Numbered from the stretch's first letter, positions 7,542-15,414 are shown. The stretch is 26,136 nt of DNA from JAICLL01 sp035252155 (GCA_035252155.1 DATFDL010000408.1:1-26136); one strand, 5' to 3'. Notes: a model not told the origin generated them from the sequence alone. Numbers and translations are program-made.

Positions 7542-8439
7542 GCGCGTGCAGCAGGTTCACCAGGGCGGCGGATAGCTCGCTGAATTGAAAACAATAGCCC
7601 GACTCCTGCGCCGCCTTGGGCAACACGCGCTGCGATGCCAATAGCACTTCGGCAAATTGCCCGAAGGCCAGCTTGAGCATCGCACCAGGCATGGGAAATA
7701 CCGCCGGACGATGGAGCGTGCGGGCAAGCGCCTCGGTGAAGTCGCGGTTGGTCACCGGCCGCGGCCCCACGGCGTTCATGGGCCCGTTGAGGTCCGAAGT
7801 TCGGGCGGCGTGCAACAATAGTCCGACCAGATCGTCGATGTGAACCCACGGCATCCATTGTCGGCCGCTGGCGAGCCGCCCGCCAACGCCGAGCTTGAAG
7901 GGCGTGAGCATCTTGGCGAGCGCGCCACCGTCGCGGCCCAACACAATGCCGATGCGCGGATTGACGACCCGCAGGCCCACCTCGCGCGCCGCGGCTGAGG
8001 CTTCTTCCCACTGGCGGCAGACCTCGGCCAAAAAGTCGTCAGCCGGCATCGAAGCCTCGTCGAGCGTCTCGTCGCCGCGGTCGCCGTAAATGCCCACGGC
8101 CGAGGCCGAAACCAGTACGGGCGGACGCTCGGCCGCTTCGCGCAGTCCTTGCACTAGGTTGGCCGTGCTCAGCCGGCGGCTTTCGCGAATCCGTTCTTTC
8201 TTGGCGGCGGTCCAACGACCCTCGGCCACCGGCTCGCCCGCCAAATGAAACACCGCCTCGACGCCGCGAAAAGCCGCGGCCGGCGGCCGTTCGGTCTGCG
8301 GATCCCAGCCGTGCACTTCGACGGCCGGCTGCGGCGATTGGAACCGATCGGGCCGCCGCGTTAGCACCACCGGCTCGGAAATATGCGCCAGCAAATGCCG
8401 CCCCACAAAACCCGTCGCGCCGGTCACGAGTGCTCGCAT
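7537..8439 (-). CDS. TIGR01777-family NAD(P)-dependent epimerase/dehydratase-like protein
   Basis: The 300-residue product is an extended short-chain dehydrogenase. MRALVTGATGFVGRHLL gives the N-terminal GxxGxxG dinucleotide-binding motif (Gly7, Gly10, Gly13), VFHLAGEPVAEGRWTAAKK is the signature of the TIGR01777 (YfcH/SULA-like) branch, SASAVGIYGDRGDE holds the catalytic tyrosine region, and the C-terminal half has WVHIDDLVGLLLHAA and NAVGPRPVTNRDF followed by a DUF1731-like tail ending in LLHAR. AAGGAG six bases before ATG 8439 fixes the start. The frame is open far upstream (to 10284), but that is antisense to the next gene. The substrate of this family is generally unknown. The gene diverges from the cytochrome-type gene with a 99-base shared promoter region. 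Confidence 0.92.
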   Translation of the reverse strand: MRALVTGATGFVGRHLLAHISEPVVLTRRPDRFQSPQPAVEVHGWDPQTERPPAAAFRGVEAVFHLAGEPVAEGRWTAAKKERIRESRRLSTANLVQGLREAAERPPVLVSASAVGIYGDRGDETLDEASMPADDFLAEVCRQWEEASAAAREVGLRVVNPRIGIVLGRDGGALAKMLTPFKLGVGGRLASGRQWMPWVHIDDLVGLLLHAARTSDLNGPMNAVGPRPVTNRDFTEALARTLHRPAVFPMPGAMLKLAFGQFAEVLLASQRVLPKAAQESGYCFQFSELSAALVNLLHAR

Positions 8440-8459
8440 GAGAAGCTCCTTGGCGAGAA

Positions 8460-8489
8460 TTGCAGATCGCGTCGCCCAGAAGCTAGAAT
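8460..8489 (+). promoter_or_regulatory. Probable promoter of the cytochrome-type gene
   Basis: TTGCAG at 8460-8465 and TAGAAT at 8484-8489 with an 18-base spacer lie 49 bases before the ATG at 8539, inside the 99-base divergent spacer. The match is moderate. Confidence 0.4.
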
Positions 8490-8538
8490 ACAAGACCCGC
8501 CTAAACTTCCAACCGCCTTTTCCCGCCGATATTAACGC

Positions 8539-11500
8539 ATGCGTTTGAACCGCTCCGCTCGCACCCTTGCCATCGCCCTCAGCACCCTCGTTGCGGTTCC
8601 GGCCGCCTTCGCCCAGCGGCCGGCGGACGAAGAGCTTAAGTCGCTCCGCGTGCCGCCGGGCTTTGAAGCGTCGCTGTTCGCGTCCGAGCCGATGATCACC
8701 AATCCGTCGGCCATCGATGTCGATACGCACGGCCGGGTGTGGGTGGCCGAGATCGAGTGGTATCGCGGCCGGGCGAAAAACCCGCCGGCCGACAAACTTA
8801 AAGTGCTCGAAGACACCGACGGCGACGGCCGGGCCGACCGGGTCACCACGTTCGCCGAAGGGCTGTTTTGCCCGATGAGCGTCTGCGTGGCCGGCGACAA
8901 AGTGTATGTGGCCACCAGCCCCGACCTGTGGGTGTATGAAGACAAAAATGGCGATCTGGTGGCCGACGGCCCGCCCCGCAAGCTGCTCACCGGCTTCGGC
9001 GGCCATAACCATGACCACGGCGCCCACAGTCTGGTGCTTGGGCCGGACCATAAATGGTGGATGAGCCACGGCGACACGGGCTTCGATGTGACCGGCGCCG
9101 ATGGCTCGCACATCAAATATCAGTGGGGCGCCATGCTGCGCGGCGAGCTCGACGGCAGCCAACTGGAACTGGTTGCCGTCAACTTTCGCAATCCTTATGA
9201 GCTGTGTGTCAGCTCGTTCGGAGAATCGTTTTGCAGCGACAACGACAACGACGGCAACTTCAGCGCCCGCATCTGCTGGCTGATGGAAGGGGGCGACTAC
9301 GGCTGGTTCGGCCACCCGCCCGAAAAGGTTCCACCCGGCACGCCCTTCGGTGAGCACTGGCATTTTCGCGGGCATGTGCCGGGTTTTGTGCCGGCGACGC
9401 TGGTGACCGGTTTTGGCTCGCCCTGTGGGATCTGCTTTTATGAGGGCGATGCTTTCGGGGCCGAGTACAAAAACGCTCCGCTCCACTGCGACCCCGGCCC
9501 GCGCGAAGTGCGCATCTATCGGCACCAGCAGGCCGGCTATGGCATGAAAGCCACCAGCCGCGTGTTTGTGACCAGCGACGGCGACAATTATTTTCGACCC
9601 GATGATATCTGCACGGCGCCCGACGGCAGCCTTTATCTGTCGGATTGGTACGACGGCGGCGTGGGCGGGCATGCCTACAACGATCCCGAGCGCGGGCGGA
9701 TCTTTTTGCTGCGGCCGGCTGGCAAGAAACCCGAGCGCGTCGGCAAGCCCGGCCCCTATACCAACGTGGCTGATGCGATCGAGGGCCTGAAAAATCCGAA
9801 CTTGGCGACGCAATATCTGGCCCGCGAGCGATTGCTGGCCGAAGGGCAAGCGAGCGTGCCAGCGCTTAAAGCGATGCTCGACGACGCCGAGCCGAACAAC
9901 CGCGCACGCGCGCTTTGGGTGCTCCACCGCATCGGCGGAGACGCTCGGAAGCTGGTGATCGATCGATTGCAAAACTCCGATGCGGCAATCAGGGCGCTGG
10001 CGGTGCGCATTCTGCGGCGTCGCGGCACTGAATACGCCTATGCCATTCTTGCGATGGCGGGCGATCCCGCGGACGAAGTGCGGCGCGAAGTCCTGTTGGC
10101 CTTGCCCAAGCTCAGCGGCCCGAAAGCCGACGCCGCCTTGCTCCAGATTGCCTCGGCCTTTGAAGGCAAAGACCGCTATCAACTCGAAGCGATCAACATT
10201 GCTGCCGGTAAGCGCAAGGCCGAGCTTTACGCCGCACTGGATGCCGCTGGCAAACTTTCGCTCGACAAGATCCAACTCTTGCAAGTGCTCGATGCGAAAC
10301 GCGCCGCCGAGTTGCTCGCTAGCAGCCTGGCCGCGAGCAATCTGGACGAAGCCGCCCGGGCCACGCTCATCAAACAGCTTGGCGGCAGCACGTCGAGCGA
10401 GGCGGGCCTGGCGGTTGTCAAGCTGATCAGCGACGACCGCACCGCCCGCGACTTGCGTGGCCTGGCGCTGAATCTATTAGCCAGCAACCTGTCGGGCAAT
10501 TGGAAAGATCTCCAAGGCCGGCCCGAGTTGGCCGCGGCCGTCCGCAAGCTGCTCGCCGAAGCCGACTGGCAGCTTGCCGCCCTACGGTTGGTGGGCGACG
10601 ACCATTTGACGCAATTTGGCGCCGACGCCTTGGCGCTGGCCGCCGACGAAAAGGCAAGCGTCGAGGCGCGGCAAAAGGCCATCGAGGTGTCGGCGGCGCT
10701 TCGCACCGAAGGCTCGCCGCAAACGCTCGAAAAGCTCTTGCGGTCCAACGAGGCGACGTTGCGGCAAGCGACCCTGGCGGCGCTCATCGAGCTCCAAGAT
10801 TGGCCCGCGGTCAAACAGGTGCTGAGCAGCCCGGCGACGCCCGCCAGCGTCAAACAGAGCGCCGTCGATCATTTGATCGATTCGAGCGCCGGAGCGCTCG
10901 TGCTGCTGCGGTGGATCGACGCCAAGCTGCTTTCTGACGCGCTGCGCGAGCAGGCGATCGCCAAAGCCGCCCAACACCCCGATTCAAATATCCGCGTATT
11001 GTACGAAAAGTTCATTCCCGAAGACCAGCGGCCGAAGCGGCTCGGTGCGGCCATCAAGCCCGCCGACATTCTCGCGCTGAAGGGTGACGCCCGGCGCGGC
11101 GAGCAAATCTTTTCGCAAAGCACGGCGGCCCAGTGCAAGACCTGTCACCGTGTGGGCAACACGGGCGGGGCCGTCGGTCCCGACCTGAGCCAGATCGGCA
11201 AGAAATACGAACGTGCCACGCTGCTGGAAACCATTCTCGATCCCTCGAAAGCCATTGCGCCCGAGTACGTGCCGTATTTGGTCGAGACCGAACAAGGCCG
11301 GGTGTACGTCGGCTTTGTCGTCGAAAACAACGACGATCGGCTGGTGTTGAAAGACGCCAAGGGCCAGCTCATTCACATCGCGGCGGGCGATGTGGGGGCG
11401 CTTGAGGCACAGAAGAAGTCGATCATGCCCGACTTGGTGTTGCGCGATGTCACCGCGCAAGACGCCGCTGATCTGCTGGCGTATCTCACCTCGCTCAAGG

Positions 11501-12018
11501 AGGGCGTGTTGCCGGTGACTCGGTTCCGCGTGCTGGGGCCGTTCCGCCAGCCGGGCCAGCGCGGCATCGATCGCGATTTCGGTCCTGAAAAAACCCTGCA
11601 AGAGCCCGACTTGAACGCCGATTATGCGGGGGCCGACGGAAAACCTTGCCATTGGGAGCTGATCGAAACGAACACGACGCTTGGTTATCCGGCGATCGAC
11701 CAGGTGGAGTACGCTCATCGTCGCAACCAGCCGGCCGAAGGTGTGACGAACTATTTTCTGGTCTTCGCCGACAGCGACGCCGACCAGGACGCGCAACTTC
11801 TCTTAGGCAGCGACGACAGTTGCAACGTCTGGGTCAACGGCGAGCAGGTCCACAAATATCGCGGCGATCGCGCTGTGGGCCAGGCCGACGATCGCGTGAG
11901 CGTGCACCTACGCGGCGGCCGAAACACGATTGTGATCAAGGTCGAGAACCACCAAGGTCCGGGCGGCTTGGCCCTTTCGATCGCCGCCGCCGGCAACGTG
12001 CAAGCGAAGACGGAGTAG
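8539..12018 (+). CDS. Secreted PVC-type dehydrogenase-like protein with HEAT repeats and c-type haem domain
   Basis: The 1159-residue protein is a planctomycete/verrucomicrobial type. It has a signal peptide (cleavage after AFA near residue 25) and an N-terminal TIGR02604-like beta-propeller to about 400, with repeated DxDGDGxAD-like loops such as DTDGDGRADR and a His-rich GGHNHDHGAHS. A HEAT-like helical stretch covers about 410-830. A TIGR02603-type haem domain has Cys866-Lys-Thr-Cys869-His870, GPDLSQIGKKY, and a likely axial Met963 in KKSIMPD. About 150 further residues (1005-1159) form a beta-rich domain with DSCNVWVNGEQVHKYRG, resembling a carbohydrate-binding sandwich. It probably oxidises a sugar-like substrate in the periplasm and passes electrons to the haem; neither reaction nor substrate is known. 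No Shine-Dalgarno is seen. It is a monocistronic gene, convergent with the leucine-rich-repeat gene. Confidence 0.93.
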   Translation: MRLNRSARTLAIALSTLVAVPAAFAQRPADEELKSLRVPPGFEASLFASEPMITNPSAIDVDTHGRVWVAEIEWYRGRAKNPPADKLKVLEDTDGDGRADRVTTFAEGLFCPMSVCVAGDKVYVATSPDLWVYEDKNGDLVADGPPRKLLTGFGGHNHDHGAHSLVLGPDHKWWMSHGDTGFDVTGADGSHIKYQWGAMLRGELDGSQLELVAVNFRNPYELCVSSFGESFCSDNDNDGNFSARICWLMEGGDYGWFGHPPEKVPPGTPFGEHWHFRGHVPGFVPATLVTGFGSPCGICFYEGDAFGAEYKNAPLHCDPGPREVRIYRHQQAGYGMKATSRVFVTSDGDNYFRPDDICTAPDGSLYLSDWYDGGVGGHAYNDPERGRIFLLRPAGKKPERVGKPGPYTNVADAIEGLKNPNLATQYLARERLLAEGQASVPALKAMLDDAEPNNRARALWVLHRIGGDARKLVIDRLQNSDAAIRALAVRILRRRGTEYAYAILAMAGDPADEVRREVLLALPKLSGPKADAALLQIASAFEGKDRYQLEAINIAAGKRKAELYAALDAAGKLSLDKIQLLQVLDAKRAAELLASSLAASNLDEAARATLIKQLGGSTSSEAGLAVVKLISDDRTARDLRGLALNLLASNLSGNWKDLQGRPELAAAVRKLLAEADWQLAALRLVGDDHLTQFGADALALAADEKASVEARQKAIEVSAALRTEGSPQTLEKLLRSNEATLRQATLAALIELQDWPAVKQVLSSPATPASVKQSAVDHLIDSSAGALVLLRWIDAKLLSDALREQAIAKAAQHPDSNIRVLYEKFIPEDQRPKRLGAAIKPADILALKGDARRGEQIFSQSTAAQCKTCHRVGNTGGAVGPDLSQIGKKYERATLLETILDPSKAIAPEYVPYLVETEQGRVYVGFVVENNDDRLVLKDAKGQLIHIAAGDVGALEAQKKSIMPDLVLRDVTAQDAADLLAYLTSLKEGVLPVTRFRVLGPFRQPGQRGIDRDFGPEKTLQEPDLNADYAGADGKPCHWELIETNTTLGYPAIDQVEYAHRRNQPAEGVTNYFLVFADSDADQDAQLLLGSDDSCNVWVNGEQVHKYRGDRAVGQADDRVSVHLRGGRNTIVIKVENHQGPGGLALSIAAAGNVQAKTE

Positions 12019-12046
12019 CTTCGTAGAATGGAATTTATTCCGTTTC
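12019..12046. repeat. Palindromic repeat at a convergent junction, second copy of the 3968 element
   Basis: The stretch TTCGTAGAATGG...ATTCCGTTT matches the arm at 3966-3990 with two substitutions. It holds the facing pair GGAAT and ATTCC. It begins right after the stop codon of the cytochrome-type gene, and the stop codon of the minus-strand gene (12035) lies inside it. A partial inverted copy (AATTCGTTCTACGA) is near 24358. Confidence 0.6.
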
Positions 12047-12793
12047 TTCCGCCTCTTTGAACGTGGTCTTCAAATTCGGAATCTTGCTCAGCGAGCTGGT
12101 GTCGGTCACTTTGGTGTTGGCCAAAACCAAGAGGCGAAGATTCGACAGGCCGCTGAGGGGCGTCACATCCTGCAGCTCGAAGCAATCGGTAAAATTAAGA
12201 CGCTCAAGCGACGCGCATTTGGACAATGGACGCAGGTCGGTTACCTGGTCGCACTCATAGAGTGTCAGGCTTTTGAGCCCTGAAAGATTCGCGAGCGGCC
12301 CTAGATCGCTAAGCTGGCTGCAGTAGGAAAAGAAAAGCTCTCGAAGATTGTGCAAGCCGGCAAGCGGAGTAAGGTCGCGCACGGCACCGTCCGTCACGCT
12401 GAGTGTCTCTAGTTTCTGCAGAGATGCCAACGGTCGCAGATCGGAGTGTTCATCGCTCGTAATCGACAACGATTTCAGGTTCACCAGCGAGGCGAGCGGG
12501 CGGTAATCCGAGATGTCGCCACATGACAGCTCGAGGCTTTCCAAATCCGGGAGTTCCGCCAGCGGTGCGAGGTCGACCACTCCATCGCCGTGAATGGACA
12601 GCGATTTTTCATTGTTTTTGCGCGCTGCCTCAATCGCCTGGCGGAGCTTGGCATCGGTGATGGCGTAGGGATTGTCCGTGATGGCGTCGGCCTCATTTTC
12701 AGCCCCAGCTTGTTGAGCTGCCCTCTGCTTCCCCGATGGGCCGCACGCGCAACAGGCGAGCGCGGACAGAAGTAAAAAGTGTCTCAGCGTCAT
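12035..12793 (-). CDS. Exported leucine-rich-repeat protein
   Basis: The 252-residue product opens with MTLRHFLLLSALACCACG, an export signal with a cysteine cluster that could be a weak lipobox (SALAC), so it may be a lipoprotein. From about residue 60 there are seven or eight leucine-rich repeats of roughly 23 residues, each carrying a form of LxxLxNLxSLxLxxxxxxDLxPLAxL, for example DLRPLASLQKLETLSV and DLTPLAGLHNLRELFF. Such folds bind proteins or ligands; no enzyme motif is present. Function is unknown. No strong Shine-Dalgarno is seen. It converges on the cytochrome-type gene and its last codons lie in a palindromic repeat. Confidence 0.82.
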   Translation of the reverse strand: MTLRHFLLLSALACCACGPSGKQRAAQQAGAENEADAITDNPYAITDAKLRQAIEAARKNNEKSLSIHGDGVVDLAPLAELPDLESLELSCGDISDYRPLASLVNLKSLSITSDEHSDLRPLASLQKLETLSVTDGAVRDLTPLAGLHNLRELFFSYCSQLSDLGPLANLSGLKSLTLYECDQVTDLRPLSKCASLERLNFTDCFELQDVTPLSGLSNLRLLVLANTKVTDTSSLSKIPNLKTTFKEAEETE

Positions 12794-12913
12794 GGCGCCT
12801 TACCCATGAAATAAAGAGGAGGCACGAAGCAATCGCCACGGTGCCCGGAAACGCGCCGCATTTTCGAGGACGAGCGCGGGGTTGTCAATCGTCGTTCATG
12901 GCGGCGGTGAAAG

Positions 12914-12949
12914 ACGAGGCCGAAAGCCGCTCTTCGCCGCAACGCGGCG
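12914..12949 (+). repeat. 36-base direct repeat, left copy
   Basis: ACGAGGCCGAAAGC...GCCGCAACGCGG here recurs in the same orientation at 14850-14885 with four differences in 36 bases. The two copies bracket the ParB-like gene and the MazF module. The surrounding 279-base gap (12794-13072) otherwise holds only the promoter described next. Confidence 0.6.
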
Positions 12950-12997
12950 CCACTCGACAGCCCACGGATCGAGAGCAAGTATTTATAAATTTATTTA

Positions 12998-13026
12998 TTG
13001 ACATACGGTACAAATGTACATATACT
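12998..13026 (+). promoter_or_regulatory. Near-consensus promoter with embedded palindromic operator
   Basis: TTGACA (12998-13003) matches the consensus exactly, the spacer is 17 bases, and TATACT (13021-13026) has one mismatch. Inside the spacer is the palindrome GTACA-AA-TGTAC (13008-13019), placed to block RNA polymerase when bound. The local sequence is AT-rich, unlike the rest of the window. The start of the ParB-like gene is 47 bases downstream. Confidence 0.75.
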
Positions 13027-13072
13027 GCGGACGTTGTTAGTTCCACTTGGTTTTTTCTTAAGGAGCTTTCCA

Positions 13073-13978
13073 ATGTCCGCGAACGTCACGCACCCGGTCG
13101 TCCGCTTGCCGCTGGCCCTCATTCACCTCGACGGCGGCACGCAAATCCGCGCCAAAATCGACGAACCGACCGTGGCCGAGTACGCCGAGCAAATGGCCGC
13201 CGGCGCCGCCTTCCCGCCGCCGGTGGTCTTCCACGATGGACAAGATTATTGGCTGGCCGACGGCTTTCATCGGCTGGCCGCGGCTCGGTTGGCCGGCCTG
13301 ACCAAGATCGACTGCGAAGTACGGCTGGGCGGTCAGCGCGATGCACGGCTCTGCGCCGTCGGCGCCAACAGCGATCACGGCCTGCGGCGCACCAACGAAG
13401 ACAAACGCCGGGCCGTCGGCCTGCTGCTGGCCGACTACGAATGGTCGCAAAAGTCCGATCGCTGGATCGCCGAGGCCTGCGGGGTCAGCGATCGCTTCGT
13501 CAACGGTATGCGAAATCAACTGCGAACCGTTCGCAGTTGTGAAAATGGGAAAGATGGCAACTCGTCGGCTCGAAGATCGCGTGTCGGTCGCGATGGCAAG
13601 CTCCGTCGCGACTTGGCCCGTCGCCCCACAGAGTCGGCCGAAAACGCGACGGCGAAGCCCTCAGCGCCGGCCGAGAAACCGCCGGCGCCAGCGGACCGCG
13701 TGGAGGCGGCGTTGGCGGCCGCGGCCGAGTTTCAGACCCAGCTCGACCGGCTGCGTGAGTGCCACGGCGTGGCAGCTCGGCTGGCCGCCGGCCCGGGCGG
13801 AGCTTATCTGTCGCAGGAGGAGATCTCACACTACGAATCGGGCATCCGCACCGCCGAGCAAGTCTTGACCGACGCACGGCCCCGCGGCCGCTGCTCGCAC
13901 TGCGGAGGCAAGGGCTGCTTCCACTGCCGCCACAAAGGCTACACCGCCTTCAACACCTGGGAGGGTGAACGCCGGTGA
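13073..13978 (+). CDS. Stand-alone ParB/Srx-fold protein with Cys-rich C-terminus
   Basis: The 301-residue protein has an N-terminal ParB-type nuclease/CTP-binding fold: LALIHLDGGTQIRAK, then DYWLADGFHRLAAARLAG (GFHR at 64-67), the equivalent of the GERR/GxHR motif. NSDHGLRRTNEDKRRAV and a helix-turn-helix at about 127-150 (DRWIAEACGVSDRFVNGMR) follow. The middle (about 160-225) is a charged, Ala/Pro-rich linker. The end has CSHCGGKGCFHC (Cys274, 277, 282, 285), a small zinc-binding motif of the DnaJ zinc-finger type. AAGGAG seven bases upstream fixes ATG 13073. There is no ParA, so it is not a normal chromosome-partition gene; such proteins are recurrent in planctomycete and cyanobacterial mobile or phage-like regions, and a DNA-binding regulatory role is my inference. 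Confidence 0.85.
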   Translation: MSANVTHPVVRLPLALIHLDGGTQIRAKIDEPTVAEYAEQMAAGAAFPPPVVFHDGQDYWLADGFHRLAAARLAGLTKIDCEVRLGGQRDARLCAVGANSDHGLRRTNEDKRRAVGLLLADYEWSQKSDRWIAEACGVSDRFVNGMRNQLRTVRSCENGKDGNSSARRSRVGRDGKLRRDLARRPTESAENATAKPSAPAEKPPAPADRVEAALAAAAEFQTQLDRLRECHGVAARLAAGPGGAYLSQEEISHYESGIRTAEQVLTDARPRGRCSHCGGKGCFHCRHKGYTAFNTWEGERR

Positions 13979-13998
13979 TCCTCACAAAGTAGTTCCGG

Positions 13999-14069
13999 CA
14001 CTCCGTGACGCGCAGTGCGGTCGCCCTAGGCGACCGCCCGTCCGCCACGGAGTGTCGAAGCTACCGAGT
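13999..14069. repeat. Structured repeat element with nested hairpins, copy A
   Basis: An outer stem CACTCCGTG (13999-14007) with CACGGAGTG (14046-14054) encloses a perfect inner hairpin GCGGTCGCC-CTA-GGCGACCGC (14017-14037). The 3' flank TCGAAGCTACCGAG is shared with a second copy at 16186-16257. The element lies in the 243-base gap after the ParB-like gene. Confidence 0.6.
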
Positions 14070-14097
14070 CACGTAGCGCAAGTCGCGCGGCGATCGA

Positions 14098-14129
14098 GGA
14101 ATCGCGCTAGCCCCGACGGGCGCGATTCC
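14098..14129 (+). terminator. 10-bp hairpin after the ParB-like gene
   Basis: GGAATCGCGC at 14098-14107 pairs perfectly with GCGCGATTCC at 14120-14129 around a 12-base loop. There is no U tract, so termination is only a possibility. Directly downstream, TTGCCA (14132) and TACAAT (14150-14155) may form the promoter region of the antitoxin gene. Confidence 0.35.
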
Positions 14130-14221
14130 CCTTGCCATGCGACAAGTGGTACAATGCAGATCAGCCTTCCATCGAGTCGGCGAATCGTCCAGTACTTTCG
14201 CCAGGGAATAGGGAACAAGGC

Positions 14222-14485
14222 ATGCCGATCCGCCTAACCGAAGATCAATGGAGCCAGGTTGGCCGTCTCGGCGAAGCGCCGATTCACGTCTGCGATCCGG
14301 CACAAACGGCGAGCTACGTGCTTTTGCGGGCCGAAGTGTATGAACGCTTCAAGGCCTTGTTCGAGGACGATCCCGTGACCGACCAGGAACGCTTGTTCCA
14401 ATTACGGCAGTTCGGCCAGCGAGCCGGCTGGGACGATCCGGAAATGGACGTCTACGATGATCTCGACCCGCGCCGCAAATCATGA
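14222..14485 (+). CDS. Antitoxin partner of the MazF/PemK-like toxin
   Basis: The 87-residue product shows a short basic N-terminus (MPIRLTEDQW), a central SYVLLRAEVYERFKALF that resembles the helical segment of planctomycete antitoxins next to MazF, and an acidic C-terminal tail (WDDPEMDVYDDLDPRR) of the kind that wraps the toxin. Its stop overlaps the toxin start in an ATGA (14482-14485), so the two are translationally coupled. ATG 14222 is preceded by a weak AAGG. The open frame upstream of it to 14132 lacks supporting sequence. It should neutralise the toxin and repress the operon. I do not recognise a named antitoxin family with certainty. Confidence 0.72.
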   Translation: MPIRLTEDQWSQVGRLGEAPIHVCDPAQTASYVLLRAEVYERFKALFEDDPVTDQERLFQLRQFGQRAGWDDPEMDVYDDLDPRRKS

Positions 14486-14835
14486 GCGTGTCGCGCGGCG
14501 ATGTCGTGTTGGTCGATTATCCGTATAGCGATCGCACGGGCAGCAAAGTCCGACCCGCCCTGGTCGTCCAAGCCGACGTTCTCAACCATCGTATCACCGA
14601 TACCATTCTCGCCGGCATCAGCCGCTCGACGCATCGAGCATCGGCCACGCAATTGTTGATCGACATCTCAACGCCTGACGGCGGTCGGACCGGGCTTCGG
14701 CAGAATTCGATGATCCAGTGCGAGAACCTTTTGACGTTCGATCAACGATTGATTATTGCGAAGATCGGAGAACTATCCGCGGCGCTGATGGGTCAAATCG
14801 AGGGGTGTCTCAAGGCGGCGCTTGAGCTTCCATGA
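14482..14835 (+). CDS. MazF/PemK-family mRNA endoribonuclease toxin
   Basis: The 117-residue product begins MSVSRGDVVLVDYPYSDRTGSKVRPALVVQAD, the classical MazF/PemK start: RGDVVLVDYP for the first strands, and KVRPALVV with the conserved Arg-Pro-Ala-Leu-Val. ILAGISRSTHRA matches the region with the catalytic serine/threonine, and GLRQNSMIQCENLLTFD corresponds to the strand and loop that reads 'S.v.c.ql.tv' in the family. Length is normal. It would cleave RNA at short sequence motifs when freed from its antitoxin. The start overlaps the antitoxin stop by four bases. The sequence appears intact. Confidence 0.92.
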   Translation: MSVSRGDVVLVDYPYSDRTGSKVRPALVVQADVLNHRITDTILAGISRSTHRASATQLLIDISTPDGGRTGLRQNSMIQCENLLTFDQRLIIAKIGELSAALMGQIEGCLKAALELP

Positions 14836-15155
14836 CCATCTCTGTATGCACGAGGCCGAAAGCGGGTCTTAGCCGCAACGCGGTGTCAACGCGGTCTGGG
14901 CGTCTATCTCGGCGAATTGATGGAAGGCTGTCAACTTGCCGGTAACGGTCTTACCGAGATCAAACGCGGGATGTTCATGCACCCCACCGACACCGGCGAG
15001 CGGTTGATTCGCGCCATCACCGGCAAGGAGGCAAAGCGGCTTAAGGTTCCCGTGCTGCCCTCGCCTCCCGGCTGGGACGGCGGCGGAAGCTCGCGGCAGG
15101 GCTCAACACCCCCCAAGCTCGCGTCGGATGTCGCGCTTCACGTGATTCTTCTCCA
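14836..15155. other. Gap of 320 bases with a direct-repeat copy and a possible gene remnant
   Basis: No secure gene is found here. A plus-strand frame without stops covers about 14890-15060 and looks protein-like (GVYLGELMEGCQLAG, then GERLIRAITGKEAKRLKVP), but it has no good start, then degenerates into Gly/Pro/Ser-rich sequence that runs antisense into the pseudogene. It may be the remnant of a small accessory gene. Confidence 0.3.
14850..14885 (+). repeat. 36-base direct repeat, right copy
   Basis: Same element and orientation as 12914-12949, 32 of 36 positions identical. It starts 15 bases after the MazF stop codon. Confidence 0.6.
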
Positions 15156-15340
15156 CTATCCATCGTTCTTCACCATGCCATGCAAACGCGACAATTCGTC
15201 GATCAACGCCCCCAATTCTTCGGCGGTTAGTTCGACCGGGTCGCCGTGCTCGTCCACCGCCTTCAGGTGCACGGGTCGGACTGTTCAAGCCAAGCAGATA
15301 CGCGCCCTCCGGCGGTTTTGAAAATGTCCGCAGCTTTCAT
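15156..15340 (-). pseudogene. Frameshifted small protein gene (about 61 residues)
   Basis: On the minus strand ATG 15340 opens MKAADIFKTAGGRVSAWLEQSDP, then the frame runs into TGA at 15265. One base out, from about 15272, the sequence continues VHLKAVDEHGDPVELTAEE and ends LSRLHGMVKNDG at TAG 15156. The two halves read as one compact, charged, helical small protein if a single base is restored near 15272-15274 (GACCCGTGCAC). The family is not securely known to me. It resembles small ORFs that accompany toxin-antitoxin loci in planctomycetes. It lies 75 bases downstream of the DUF5615 gene in the same direction. A sequencing error is the alternative explanation. Confidence 0.5.
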
Positions 15341-15414
15341 TGTCACGGTCCCATCGTTGGAAAATGAGGATCGTTCGTAAGCGAACCGCGCAACGTGGGT
15401 ACCACGAGGCGTCG

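Noticed and set aside
7537..10284. Single 915-codon minus-strand ORF
   Set aside because: Only the last 300 codons (from 8439) encode the epimerase, with its own Shine-Dalgarno. The rest is the antisense of the cytochrome-type gene, whose domains and signal peptide are clear.
13008..13019. Known SOS (LexA) box in the ParB-like promoter
   Set aside because: GTACA-AA-TGTAC does not match the LexA box forms I can name (such as GAAC-N4-GTTC), so I report it only as an unassigned operator-like palindrome.
13999..14054. tRNA gene
   Set aside because: Nested stems are present, but there is no acceptor stem of seven pairs, no T-loop GGTTCRA and no anticodon arm.
14917..15321. 134-codon plus-strand ORF after MazF
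   Set aside because: No convincing start, only the first third looks coding, and the remainder is antisense to the frameshifted small gene. Kept only as a possible remnant in the gap description.
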